The notes below the pieces were generated by a model. That model searched no databases. It was not told the DNA's origin and saw nothing but the letters and a program-made list of their open reading frames with translations. A program made the position numbers and the translations under genes. Below, in pieces: positions 1 through 5,726 of a DNA stretch of 6,081 nt (position 1 is its first letter; every line of letters starts with the position of its first letter). The DNA is from JACCTH01 sp035253825 (GTDB lineage: Bacteria; Actinomycetota; Acidimicrobiia; Spongiisociales; ZC4RG35): assembly GCA_035253825.1 (NCBI GenBank), contig DATFBM010000011.1, positions 1 through 6,081 of the forward strand, given 5' to 3'.

Positions 1-78
1 CTGATCGGCCCGAAGACCTGCCACCAGCCGGTCGAGGTCATCCTGCTCGGCCACCAGATCGAGGAGGATTTCACGCAC
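1..78 (-). CDS. N-terminus of a probable TIGR03084-like / maleylpyruvate-isomerase-type metal-binding protein (partial)
   Basis: Reading the minus strand from a GTG at 78-76 gives an open frame to the window edge, 26 residues beginning (V/M)REILLDLVAEQDDLDRL. The amphipathic start with the pattern L..L..E.D.LD.LVAGL resembles the first helix of the DinB-like, mycothiol-associated metal-binding family (TIGR03084 / MDMPI N-terminal domain). A good Shine-Dalgarno sequence (GGGGAGG) ends 6 nt before the GTG. The start overlaps the stop of the upstream dehydrogenase by 8 nt (71-78), so the two genes are very probably co-transcribed and translationally coupled. The metal-binding residues lie outside the window, so the family call rests only on this short N-terminus. 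The reading frame itself is better supported than the product name. Confidence 0.55.
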   Translation of the reverse strand, partial: MREILLDLVAEQDDLDRLVAGLRADQ

Positions 79-943
79 GGGGTGCCTCCCCGGCCAGCTG
101 GCGAAGGGCCTTGATGAGGGCGTGATTGCCCTCATGCCCCAGCCCCGATTGTTGCAAGGCGCGGTAGAGCTGGAAGATGAGCGCCGTTCCTGGCAGCGGA
201 GTGCCGAGCTTGTCGGCGGTGTCGAGGACGAGGCGCAGGTCCTTCTGCTGGAGGTCAATCGTGAATCCCGGCTCCCAGTTGTCGGCGACCATCTGCGGGC
301 CGCGGTTGGCCAGCATCCACGACCCGGCCGCACCCCCTTTGACGGCATCGATAGTGCGCGCCAGATCCAGGCCAGCCGCTTCGGCGAAGAGAAGCGCCTC
401 GGATGCGGCCAGCTGATTGCCCACCACCAGGATTTGATTGACGAGCTTGGCGAGCTGGCCGCTTCCCACCGGCCCCAAGTGGGTGATCGTCGTCGAATAG
501 CACTCGAGTATCGGGCGTGCCCTCTTCAGATCGCCTTCGCTTCCCCCCACCATGGTGGTGAGGGTTCCCTGGGCGGCTCCTTCCGACCCACCACTGACCG
601 GCGCGTCGAGCCAGTCGACCTTTCTCGGGACGAGTTCGAGTGCTAGGCGTCGAGTCTCGAGCGGGGAGATGGTTGAGTGATCGATTATCAGCTGTCCCCC
701 GCTGAGCCCATCCTTGAGCCCGGACACAACCTCTATTACGTCGGGAGTGTCCGAGACGCACATGACGATGACGTCGCTGCCTTTGGCCAGGGTCGCCAGG
801 TCGTCGGCCTCGTCCACCGGGAGACCGGCGGCTTTACCTGGAGTTCGATTCCAAACCGTCGGGCGATATCCCTTGGTTGCCAGATTGGCGACCATCCCCC
901 GACCCATGATCCCCAGTCCGACAAACCCAATTCGCTCCTGCAT
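71..943 (-). CDS. NAD(P)-dependent beta-hydroxyacid dehydrogenase (3-hydroxyisobutyrate dehydrogenase / glyoxylate-succinate semialdehyde reductase family)
   Basis: This is a complete 290-residue cytosolic enzyme, the usual length for the family. It interconverts a beta-hydroxyacid and its semialdehyde using a nicotinamide cofactor. The N-terminal Rossmann domain carries GFVGLGIMG (6-14). N32-R33-T34 followed by K37 is the arrangement associated with NADP preference in glyoxylate/succinate semialdehyde reductases. The substrate loop DAPVSGG is at 113-119. The catalytic lysine motif GQLAKLVNQ places K166, and FTIDLQQKD (227-235) supplies F227, K234 and D235, all as in active members. The exact substrate cannot be read from sequence: 3-hydroxyisobutyrate (valine breakdown), tartronate semialdehyde and succinate semialdehyde are all possible. 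The ATG at 943 starts directly at the Rossmann strand; only GGCGG lies immediately upstream, too close for a good ribosome site. The downstream gene starts within its last codons. The family is certain, the substrate is not. Confidence 0.93.
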   Translation of the reverse strand: MQERIGFVGLGIMGRGMVANLATKGYRPTVWNRTPGKAAGLPVDEADDLATLAKGSDVIVMCVSDTPDVIEVVSGLKDGLSGGQLIIDHSTISPLETRRLALELVPRKVDWLDAPVSGGSEGAAQGTLTTMVGGSEGDLKRARPILECYSTTITHLGPVGSGQLAKLVNQILVVGNQLAASEALLFAEAAGLDLARTIDAVKGGAAGSWMLANRGPQMVADNWEPGFTIDLQQKDLRLVLDTADKLGTPLPGTALIFQLYRALQQSGLGHEGNHALIKALRQLAGEAPRA

Positions 944-969
944 CCGCCAACAACACTATTCGTCTGGGG

Positions 970-981
970 TACCTTGATTGT
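970..981 (+). promoter_or_regulatory. Putative -10 element for a leaderless DUF4230 transcript
   Basis: TACCTT at 970-975 fits the TANNNT -10 consensus and lies 6 nt before the GTG at 982, so transcription would begin at or next to the start codon. No convincing Shine-Dalgarno sequence precedes that GTG, which agrees with a leaderless message, common in actinobacteria. The divergent dehydrogenase start is only 38 bp away; on its strand TAGTGT (958-953) is a possible -10. Inferred from spacing only. Confidence 0.35.
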
Positions 982-1638
982 GTGGACGACCGCCCCACCA
1001 TCGTTCGGCAGGCTTCGCGCTGGCCCTACGCGCTCGTAGCGATGACAGTTCTCCTGTTACTGGCGGGTTTTCTCGCCGTGCGGGCGATTGTCGATCGCAT
1101 TCCCACGGTCGACGACATTTCCACGGCCTTCGAGGGCGAACCATTCGAAGAAGTCGGTCCGGTGGTAATCCGCTCGATTCGCGAACTGGCCAACCTGACC
1201 ACTGTCGAGTACGTCGAATACACCATCGTCGAAAAGGGCACCAACTCCGGCATCCTCAATTGGGCTACGGGCGACTCGCTCACCCTTCTAGCGGTGGCGC
1301 GCATCGGGGCGGGGGTCGACCTCTCGGCTCTCGACTCCTCCTCGTTCGACGTCGATCTCGAGACCGGTGAAGTGGTGGTACGGCTGCCAGCAGCGGACAT
1401 TCAATATGTGGCGGTCGACAACGAGGCCACGCAGGTGCTGGATCGATCAACCGGGGTATTCCGCCAGGGTGACCCCCGCCTGGAGACCGACGCCCGCCAG
1501 GTGGCCGAAGACGTGCTGGTGGAGCAAGCCCGGGTATCGGGCATCATCGAGGAGGCTGAGGCCAACGCCTCCGAAGTGCTCACCAACTTCCTCCTGGGAC
1601 TCGGCTACAGCGACGTGCGAGTAGTTCAGGCCGGCTAA
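982..1638 (+). CDS. Single-pass membrane protein with DUF4230 domain
   Basis: This 218-residue protein starts at GTG, the only sensible start in frame. Residues 1-14 are a short basic-to-polar tail, 15-37 form one strong hydrophobic helix (signal anchor, since no signal-peptidase site stands out), and the rest should lie outside the membrane. The body matches the DUF4230 pattern: an opening region with RSIRELANLTTVEYVEYTIV (64-83), the central turn ARIGAGVDLSAL (106-117), a beta pair ending VVVRLPAADI (131-140), and a long charged, Ala-rich C-terminal helix (about 165-203) followed by LGLGYSDVRV. The family's function is not known. It is divergent from the dehydrogenase and its stop overlaps the stop of the convergent carboxylase gene (shared CTAA, 1635-1638), so neither neighbour looks like an operon partner. 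The domain call is good; the role is unknown. Confidence 0.85.
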   Translation: MDDRPTIVRQASRWPYALVAMTVLLLLAGFLAVRAIVDRIPTVDDISTAFEGEPFEEVGPVVIRSIRELANLTTVEYVEYTIVEKGTNSGILNWATGDSLTLLAVARIGAGVDLSALDSSSFDVDLETGEVVVRLPAADIQYVAVDNEATQVLDRSTGVFRQGDPRLETDARQVAEDVLVEQARVSGIIEEAEANASEVLTNFLLGLGYSDVRVVQAG

Positions 1639-3611
1639 GGCTCGACAACCACCAAGACCTGGCCGGCTCCCACCTGTTCCCCCGCGCCGGCGCGTATGTC
1701 TTTCACGACCCCGGCGTGTGGGGCCCGCAAGCTGTGCTCCATCTTCATCGCTTCCAACACCACCAGAGCCTGACCTTCGGCGACAGTCTCGCCCTCAGCA
1801 ACCAACACCTTTATCACCTTGCCCGGCATCGGCGCATGGAGAGAGCCCGCCTCCTCATCGATGGAGGATTCCGCAAAACGCGGGATCTCACGCAGCTGTA
1901 TATACCCGGTCGGTCCATCGACGTGAGCGACCTCGCCGACCCTATGGACCGTGAATCCCCGCAGATGCCCGTTTTCCAGAAGGCTCACGCGATCCTCTTT
2001 CACCTGGTGAACCTCGATCCCCGGAAGGGCCTGGCCGTCCACCTCGACCGCCACCCTCCCGTCGTCGTATCGGTACCCGATGCGGATTTCTCTGTCCCCT
2101 AGGGCAAAGGCAACGGCTTGGAATTGCGAGGGATTGTTCCGCCAGCCCGATGGGAGGGTGGGGAGGAGAGTGGCTTGATCCCGACGGGCGGCAGCGGCCG
2201 CCAAGGCCGCGGCTACTGCTCCGAGCTCGCACTCGCCTCGGGTGGGTAGCGGCACTCCGAGCTCGGCCGGCGGATTGCGTTCGAGAAAATCGGTGTCGGT
2301 CTTCCCCTCGAGAAAATCGGGATGCCGGAGGATGCGGACCAACAGATCCCGGTTATTGGCCGGTCCATGGATGCGGGCCGTCTGAAGTGAGCGGGCGAGA
2401 AGGGAGGCCGCTTCGTCGCGGGTCTCCGCCCAGACGATGACCTTGGCGATCATCGGGTCGTAAAACGGACTGATGACGGAGCCGGATTCGACTCCCGACT
2501 CGACCCGAAGTCCGGGTGCGTCTGAGAACTCGAAGAGGTCCATCGTCCCTGTGACCGGCAAGAAGTCCCTGGTGGGATCCTCGGCGTAGAGCCGGACCTC
2601 GATTGCGTGGCCGATACGGGCGGGCTCCATCAACTCTTCGCCCAGCCGTTCGCCGGCAGCGATCAGGATCTGCCAACGGACGAGGTCGACGCCACAGATT
2701 TCCTCGGTCACCGGGTGCTCCACCTGCAGGCGAGTGTTCATCTCCAGGAAGTAGAACTCGCCTTCGTCGAAAAGGAACTCGACGGTGCCGGCTCCCTCGT
2801 AGTCGACTGCCTTGCAGACAGTTATCGCAGCCTCACACATACGAGATCGAGTTGCTTCGTCGAGAGCCGGCGATGGTGCCTCCTCGACGATCTTCTGGTG
2901 ACGTCGTTGAATCGAACACTCTCGTTCGAAGAGGGCGCTTATCTGGCCATGACGATCACCCACCACCTGGATCTCGATGTGACGAGGCCGGTCGAGGTAG
3001 CGCTCGATGAAGACCGTGCTGTCCCCGAATGCTGACGTCGCTTCCCGGGAGGCAGAGGCGACTGCCTCGCCCAAATCGGATGGGCGACGGACGATCCGCA
3101 TCCCCTTTCCGCCGCCTCCCGCAGACGCCTTGACCAGGAGCGGAAAGCCCACTTTTTCGCCCGCGTCGGAGATCCCGGCCTCGTCGAGTCCGGTGAGGTC
3201 AACTGATGGCAGGGTCGGCACTCCCGCTGTTTCCACCAGCCGCTTAGATTCGAGCTTGCTACCCATGGTCGTGATCGCCTGCGGGGTGGGGCCAATCCAG
3301 GTGAGACCGGCTTCCAATACCTGGGCAGCGAAGTTGCCGTTCTCGGCCAGGAAGCCGTATCCGGGATGGATGGCGTCGGCGCCTGTGACTTTGGCCGCCT
3401 CGACCAGCTTTTGCACATCGAGATAGGACTCGGCTGGAGTGTTGCCTCCGAGGGCAAAACCTTCATCGGCATCGGCCACGAATGGCGAGTGGCGATCTGC
3501 GTCGGAGAAGACTGCCACGGTGGTGATCCCCATCGCCCGGCAGGTGCGGAAGATGCGTCGGGCGATCTCACCCCGATTGGCGACGAGGACCTTTCGAATC
3601 GCTCTGCTCAC
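1635..3611 (-). CDS. Acyl-CoA carboxylase alpha subunit: biotin carboxylase plus biotin carrier domain (MCC/PCC/ACC type)
   Basis: The 658-residue protein performs the ATP- and bicarbonate-dependent carboxylation of its own biotin, then passes the carboxyl group to a separate carboxyltransferase (beta) subunit. Domains in order: biotin carboxylase N-terminal lobe (1-115, KVLVANRGEIA), ATP-grasp (116-315) with the glycine loop SAGGGGKGMR (163-172), biotin carboxylase C-terminal lobe (about 335-445), a linker/BT-like region (450-580), and the biotinyl domain (590-658). Active-site residues match E. coli AccC with a constant +2 offset: K240, E290, N292, R294, Q296, E298 and R340. The biotin attachment lysine is K623 in EAMKMEH. 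All catalytic residues are present and the gene looks intact. Its size and domain order suit methylcrotonyl-, propionyl- or acetyl-CoA carboxylase; sequence alone does not decide which. The likely partner is the beta gene at 5728-6081. The start is GTG with no Shine-Dalgarno at proper spacing, but a TANNNT box lies just upstream. Confidence 0.95.
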   Translation of the reverse strand: MSRAIRKVLVANRGEIARRIFRTCRAMGITTVAVFSDADRHSPFVADADEGFALGGNTPAESYLDVQKLVEAAKVTGADAIHPGYGFLAENGNFAAQVLEAGLTWIGPTPQAITTMGSKLESKRLVETAGVPTLPSVDLTGLDEAGISDAGEKVGFPLLVKASAGGGGKGMRIVRRPSDLGEAVASASREATSAFGDSTVFIERYLDRPRHIEIQVVGDRHGQISALFERECSIQRRHQKIVEEAPSPALDEATRSRMCEAAITVCKAVDYEGAGTVEFLFDEGEFYFLEMNTRLQVEHPVTEEICGVDLVRWQILIAAGERLGEELMEPARIGHAIEVRLYAEDPTRDFLPVTGTMDLFEFSDAPGLRVESGVESGSVISPFYDPMIAKVIVWAETRDEAASLLARSLQTARIHGPANNRDLLVRILRHPDFLEGKTDTDFLERNPPAELGVPLPTRGECELGAVAAALAAAAARRDQATLLPTLPSGWRNNPSQFQAVAFALGDREIRIGYRYDDGRVAVEVDGQALPGIEVHQVKEDRVSLLENGHLRGFTVHRVGEVAHVDGPTGYIQLREIPRFAESSIDEEAGSLHAPMPGKVIKVLVAEGETVAEGQALVVLEAMKMEHSLRAPHAGVVKDIRAGAGEQVGAGQVLVVVEP

Positions 3612-3734
3612 GGACGCCGAGCGTAGCCCTCTAGGGCGCGGCCTCCCCTGAGTCGGCGGTCACCTGCCAGGCAGACACGTCGACGGGCTCCAGGCGGCTC
3701 CCCGCTGTTTGGGTCTGCCGGCCGACCGTGGTGG
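3612..3734. promoter_or_regulatory. Divergent intergenic region between the carboxylase alpha and acetyltransferase genes
   Basis: These 123 bp must carry the promoters of both flanking genes. On the minus strand TACGCT (3625-3620) fits TANNNT and ends 8 nt before the alpha GTG. Directly upstream of it sits a 12-bp inverted repeat, GCCCT-CT-AGGGC on the plus strand (3626-3637), a plausible operator in the promoter spacer. A second inverted repeat, CTGCC-A-GGCAG, is at 3664-3674. No convincing -35 or plus-strand promoter was found. The elements are visible; the regulatory role is inferred. Confidence 0.3.
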
Positions 3735-4625
3735 TTGAATCGTTTCGTGCCTCTCACCGCTCCACTGTCTCGTACCGACATCGACGCCTACCTGCGTCGG
3801 CTCGGCCTCGAAGACGAGCCGCCCTCAGCCGAGGCGCTGATTCGCCTCCATCGGGCCCAGGTGGAGCATGTGCCTTACGAAACCGTCTGGATCCACCTCG
3901 GCCAGAACTGGGGCATCGATCCGGTCGATTCCTTCCGACGTGTGGCGCACGAGCGCCGAGGCGGGTACTGCTATCACCTCAATGGCGCATTCTTCGAGCT
4001 GCTACGAGCATTGGGGTATCGGGTGAGTCGTCACGTCGGCGGCGTGCATGGACCCGAGGGGCCGACCCGGGACGCCCTTACGAACCACCTCGTGCTGATA
4101 GTCGAGGGCTTACCGACGGATGCCAATCCCGATGGCCGCTGGTACGTCGACGCCGGGCTGGGTGATGCGTTGTATGAGCCTCTGCCGTTGGTAGCCGGCG
4201 AGTACCAACAGTCACCGATGAGGTTTGGGTTGACCGAGACCACCGATGGTGTCGGTGATTGGCATCTCGCTCACGACCCGAGGGGCTCTTTCACCGGCAT
4301 GAGCTTTCGACTGGGAACGGTGGCCATCGACACTTTCGCCGATCGCCACGGCATCTTGTCGACTTCGCCGGAGTCGGGATTTGTGAGGGTGCTCACTGCT
4401 CAACGACGCCACGCCAGCGGAGTCGACCTGCTGCGAGGTCTGGTGTTGACTCGCCTCGAAGGCGAAACGAGGATCGACCGAGTACTCGATCAGCGACGCG
4501 ATTGGCAGGAGGTCATCACCGAACTGTTTGACCTACAGCTCGACGTCGAGCCGCCAGCGCTGGAGTCCCTGTGGGCCAAGGTCGTGGCCGCCCACGAGGC
4601 CCGTTTGCTCTCTACCGGAGGGTGA
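3735..4625 (+). CDS. nat: Arylamine N-acetyltransferase
   Basis: The 296-residue cytosolic enzyme is of the usual bacterial length. It transfers an acetyl (or other acyl) group from CoA to an arylamine, hydrazine or related acceptor through an acyl-cysteine intermediate. The full Cys-His-Asp triad is visible: C79 in RRGGYCYHLNGAF (74-86), H118 in TNHLVLIV (116-123) and D139 in WYVDAGLGD (136-144). Also typical are the N-terminal helix DIDAYLRRLGL (15-25) and HVPYETVWIHLG (45-56), a variant of the classical PFEN..IHLG segment. The region after about 190 forms the third domain. The first in-frame start is TTG at 3735, but it has no ribosome site. GTG at 3747 is 4 codons later with a weak purine-rich GGTGGTTGA upstream and may be the real start. 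The gene is divergent from the carboxylase and convergent with the redoxin gene, overlapping it by 14 bp. Physiological substrate unknown. Confidence 0.93.
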   Translation: MNRFVPLTAPLSRTDIDAYLRRLGLEDEPPSAEALIRLHRAQVEHVPYETVWIHLGQNWGIDPVDSFRRVAHERRGGYCYHLNGAFFELLRALGYRVSRHVGGVHGPEGPTRDALTNHLVLIVEGLPTDANPDGRWYVDAGLGDALYEPLPLVAGEYQQSPMRFGLTETTDGVGDWHLAHDPRGSFTGMSFRLGTVAIDTFADRHGILSTSPESGFVRVLTAQRRHASGVDLLRGLVLTRLEGETRIDRVLDQRRDWQEVITELFDLQLDVEPPALESLWAKVVAAHEARLLSTGG

Positions 4626-5187
4626 CCGGTTCGCCCTCAGAACGAAACTTGATCGAGCAACCGAGCGAGGGCACCTGCTCGACCTTGATCTCTCCTCGGG
4701 CGAGAACTGCCTTCGCCGCCGCTCGCAAGCTCTCGCCGGTTACCTCAACGTCATTGCTCGGTCGCGCTCCATCGAACTGGCCCCGGTAGGCGAGGCGGTG
4801 GTCGTGATCGAATAGGAAAAAATCGGGAGTGCAGGCGGCTGTGAACGCCCGGGCAACTTCCTGGCTTTCGTCAAAGAGGATCGGGAAGGTAAAGCCGACC
4901 TCGTCGGCGACCCGAGCCTGGTTTTCGGGGGCGTCCTCCGGATAGGCATCGATGTCGTTGGAGGCGATTCCGACGATCGCGAGGTCGGTGCCGGCAAAGT
5001 CTTTTCCGAACTGGGCGAGCCCGTCCTGGATGCGCTTCACATACGGACAGTGGACGCAAATAAAGGTCACCAGTACCGGCCGGTCGGCAAAATCGTCGGA
5101 TCCGACGCTCTCGTTGGTGCGAACGTCGTTGAGAAGGAACTTGGGTAGCTCGGTCCCGAGGGCGAGCATCGTCGAAGAAGCAGCCAT
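4612..5187 (-). CDS. Thioredoxin-like redoxin (AhpC/TSA-TlpA fold) with CVHC active site
   Basis: The 191-residue protein has a thioredoxin fold and no signal peptide, so it is probably cytosolic. It is expected to carry out thiol-disulfide or peroxide chemistry. Visible features are the strand VLVTFICVHCPYVK (38-51) with redox cysteines C44 and C47, the strand LAIVGIASND (69-78), the acidic loop AYPEDAPENQ (81-90), and the cis-proline loop ACTPDFFLFD (118-127) with P121. The C-terminal tail PSLGCSIKF (173-181), with a third conserved-looking cysteine C177, is characteristic of a bacterial redoxin subfamily whose substrate is not established. C119 is a fourth cysteine next to the cis-proline. 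No Shine-Dalgarno precedes the ATG; TACGCT lies 6 nt upstream, suggesting a leaderless message. The stop lies inside the end of the convergent acetyltransferase gene. The fold is sure; the function is general only. Confidence 0.9.
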   Translation of the reverse strand: MAASSTMLALGTELPKFLLNDVRTNESVGSDDFADRPVLVTFICVHCPYVKRIQDGLAQFGKDFAGTDLAIVGIASNDIDAYPEDAPENQARVADEVGFTFPILFDESQEVARAFTAACTPDFFLFDHDHRLAYRGQFDGARPSNDVEVTGESLRAAAKAVLARGEIKVEQVPSLGCSIKFRSEGEPVTLR

Positions 5188-5205
5188 CTCGAAAGCGTAA
5201 ACGCT
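5188..5205 (-). promoter_or_regulatory. Putative leaderless promoter with overlapping palindrome for the redoxin gene
   Basis: On the minus strand TACGCT (5199-5194) fits a TANNNT -10 and is followed by exactly 6 nt and then the ATG, the spacing expected for a leaderless transcript. The same bases form half of a perfect inverted repeat, AGCGT-AA-ACGCT on the plus strand (5194-5205), so a repressor bound there would cover the -10. TTGTCT from the adjacent heptamer array lies 19 bp upstream of the -10 and could serve as a poor -35. All inferred from position. Confidence 0.35.
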
Positions 5206-5211
5206 CTACGA

Positions 5212-5260
5212 AGACAAGAGACAAAAGATAAGAGACAAGAGACAAGAGACAAGAGAAGAG
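5212..5260 (+). repeat. Left heptamer array, seven units (AGACAAG type)
   Basis: On the plus strand, in order: AGACAAG, AGACAAA, AGATAAG, AGACAAG three times, then a degenerate AGAAGAG. The strict 7-bp period is unbroken for 49 bp. The gene-sense (minus) strand is pyrimidine-rich, (CTTGTCT)n. It begins 19 bp downstream of the four-helix stop and ends 25 bp before the redoxin start. Confidence 0.95.
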
Positions 5261-5278
5261 ATACGGAGGATGGACGCT

Positions 5279-5593
5279 TCAGGGGTCGCCAAGGCTTCTG
5301 AGGCGCAGGGCGGCGAGCATCCAGCGAACCTCCTCAAGTTCTGCGATCAACCGATCGGAAATCGTTTGATCAATCAATCCGAGGTCAGACGCGACGATCA
5401 AATGATGTTCTAACTCGTACCCACTCGAGTAGGAAGTTTCGAGAAACCGGGCACGATCACGACCGCTCTCTCGGGCGCAGCCCTCGGCAATGTTGGCTCC
5501 AATCGAGTTGGCCGCCCTACGGATCTGTGAGGCAAGGCCGAATATCTCGCTGCGGGGAAAGGCTGCCGTAGCCTCGTAACAAGAGGCGATCAA
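5279..5593 (-). CDS. Four-helix-bundle protein, S23 / 23S rRNA intervening-sequence family (TIGR02436-like); N-terminus unresolved
   Basis: From the first usable start (TTG at 5593) the protein has 104 residues. It carries the family core FGLASQIRRAANSIGANIAEG (18-38), the second-half pattern RFLETSYSSGYELEHHLIVASDLGLI (49-74), and a final helix to residue 100. Members form small alpha-helical bundles, often pentamers, with a basic face suited to nucleic acid. They are encoded in 23S rRNA intervening sequences and are related to the Avd proteins of diversity-generating retroelements; a general function is not established. The same frame continues upstream to 5641 and encodes WNFKRLDAWRRTRS, the usual first helix of the family, but without any ATG, GTG or TTG and with a TAA at 5644-5642. 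The TTG start would therefore lose about 15 conserved residues. No Shine-Dalgarno precedes it. The gene may be frameshifted or use an odd start. It lies between two heptamer arrays. Confidence 0.85.
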   Translation of the reverse strand: MIASCYEATAAFPRSEIFGLASQIRRAANSIGANIAEGCARESGRDRARFLETSYSSGYELEHHLIVASDLGLIDQTISDRLIAELEEVRWMLAALRLRSLGDP

Positions 5594-5644
5594 TGAACGT
5601 GTGCGACGCCAGGCATCCAGCCTCTTGAAGTTCCAGATCCTTTA
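5594..5644 (-). other. Upstream coding extension of the four-helix gene, without a canonical start
   Basis: In frame with the four-helix ORF, codons from 5641 to 5594 read RIWNFKRLDAWRRTRS. The segment FKRLDAW..TR matches the expected first helix of the family, so this is coding sequence in origin. The stop TAA is at 5644-5642. One frame over, the bases just upstream read SVDLKDL, also typical of family N-termini (KDL before the first helix). Dropping one G from the GG at 5634-5633 would join KDL to NFKRLDAW. This points to a one-base insertion (or an assembly error) at that place, or to frameshifting during translation. Confidence 0.55.
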
Positions 5645-5677
5645 GGTCTACCGAAGCCGAATGCCCTTGAGAACACC
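5645..5677. other. Short spacer between right array and four-helix gene
   Basis: These 33 bp show no gene, promoter or terminator that can be supported. In the frame one base off from the four-helix ORF they are open and read SQGHSASVD on the minus strand, linking the array to the KDL segment. That is consistent with an originally longer N-terminus or leader. Confidence 0.3.
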
Positions 5678-5726
5678 TTGGTCTTCCATCTCCCATCTTC
5701 CATCTTCCATCTTCCGTCTTCTGTCT
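5678..5726 (-). repeat. Right heptamer array, seven units (AGATGGA type)
   Basis: On the minus strand, in order from 5726: AGACAGA, AGACGGA, AGATGGA, AGATGGA, AGATGGG, AGATGGA, AGACCAA. The 7-bp period is unbroken for 49 bp, the same length as the left array. The purine-rich strand is the gene-sense strand. Only 1 bp separates it from the stop codon (5730-5728) of the carboxylase beta gene, so it lies in that gene's immediate 3' end. An ATG at 5696-5694 lies inside unit five. Confidence 0.95.

Noticed and set aside
122..646. Open plus-strand frame opposite the dehydrogenase
   Set aside because: Antisense shadow in GC-rich DNA; no recognisable domain, while the minus-strand frame is a full enzyme with its catalytic residues.
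2281..2320. 13-bp direct repeat TCGAGAAAATCGG (2281-2293 and 2308-2320)
   Set aside because: It lies in frame in the carboxylase gene, spaced by exactly 9 codons, and encodes the repeated residues DFLE in a variable linker; most likely local duplication or codon coincidence.
3728..4165. Overlapping plus-strand frame inside the acetyltransferase
   Set aside because: Arg/Pro-rich composition typical of an out-of-frame reading; the overlapping frame holds the full catalytic triad.
5645..5677. Terminator-like hairpin around CCGAAGCCGAATGCCC
   Set aside because: Only a direct TTCGG repeat and a 3-bp inverted repeat are present; no stable stem or T-run.
5212..5726. CRISPR array
   Set aside because: Units are 7 bp in direct tandem without spacers, and the two blocks are inverted; no cas genes.
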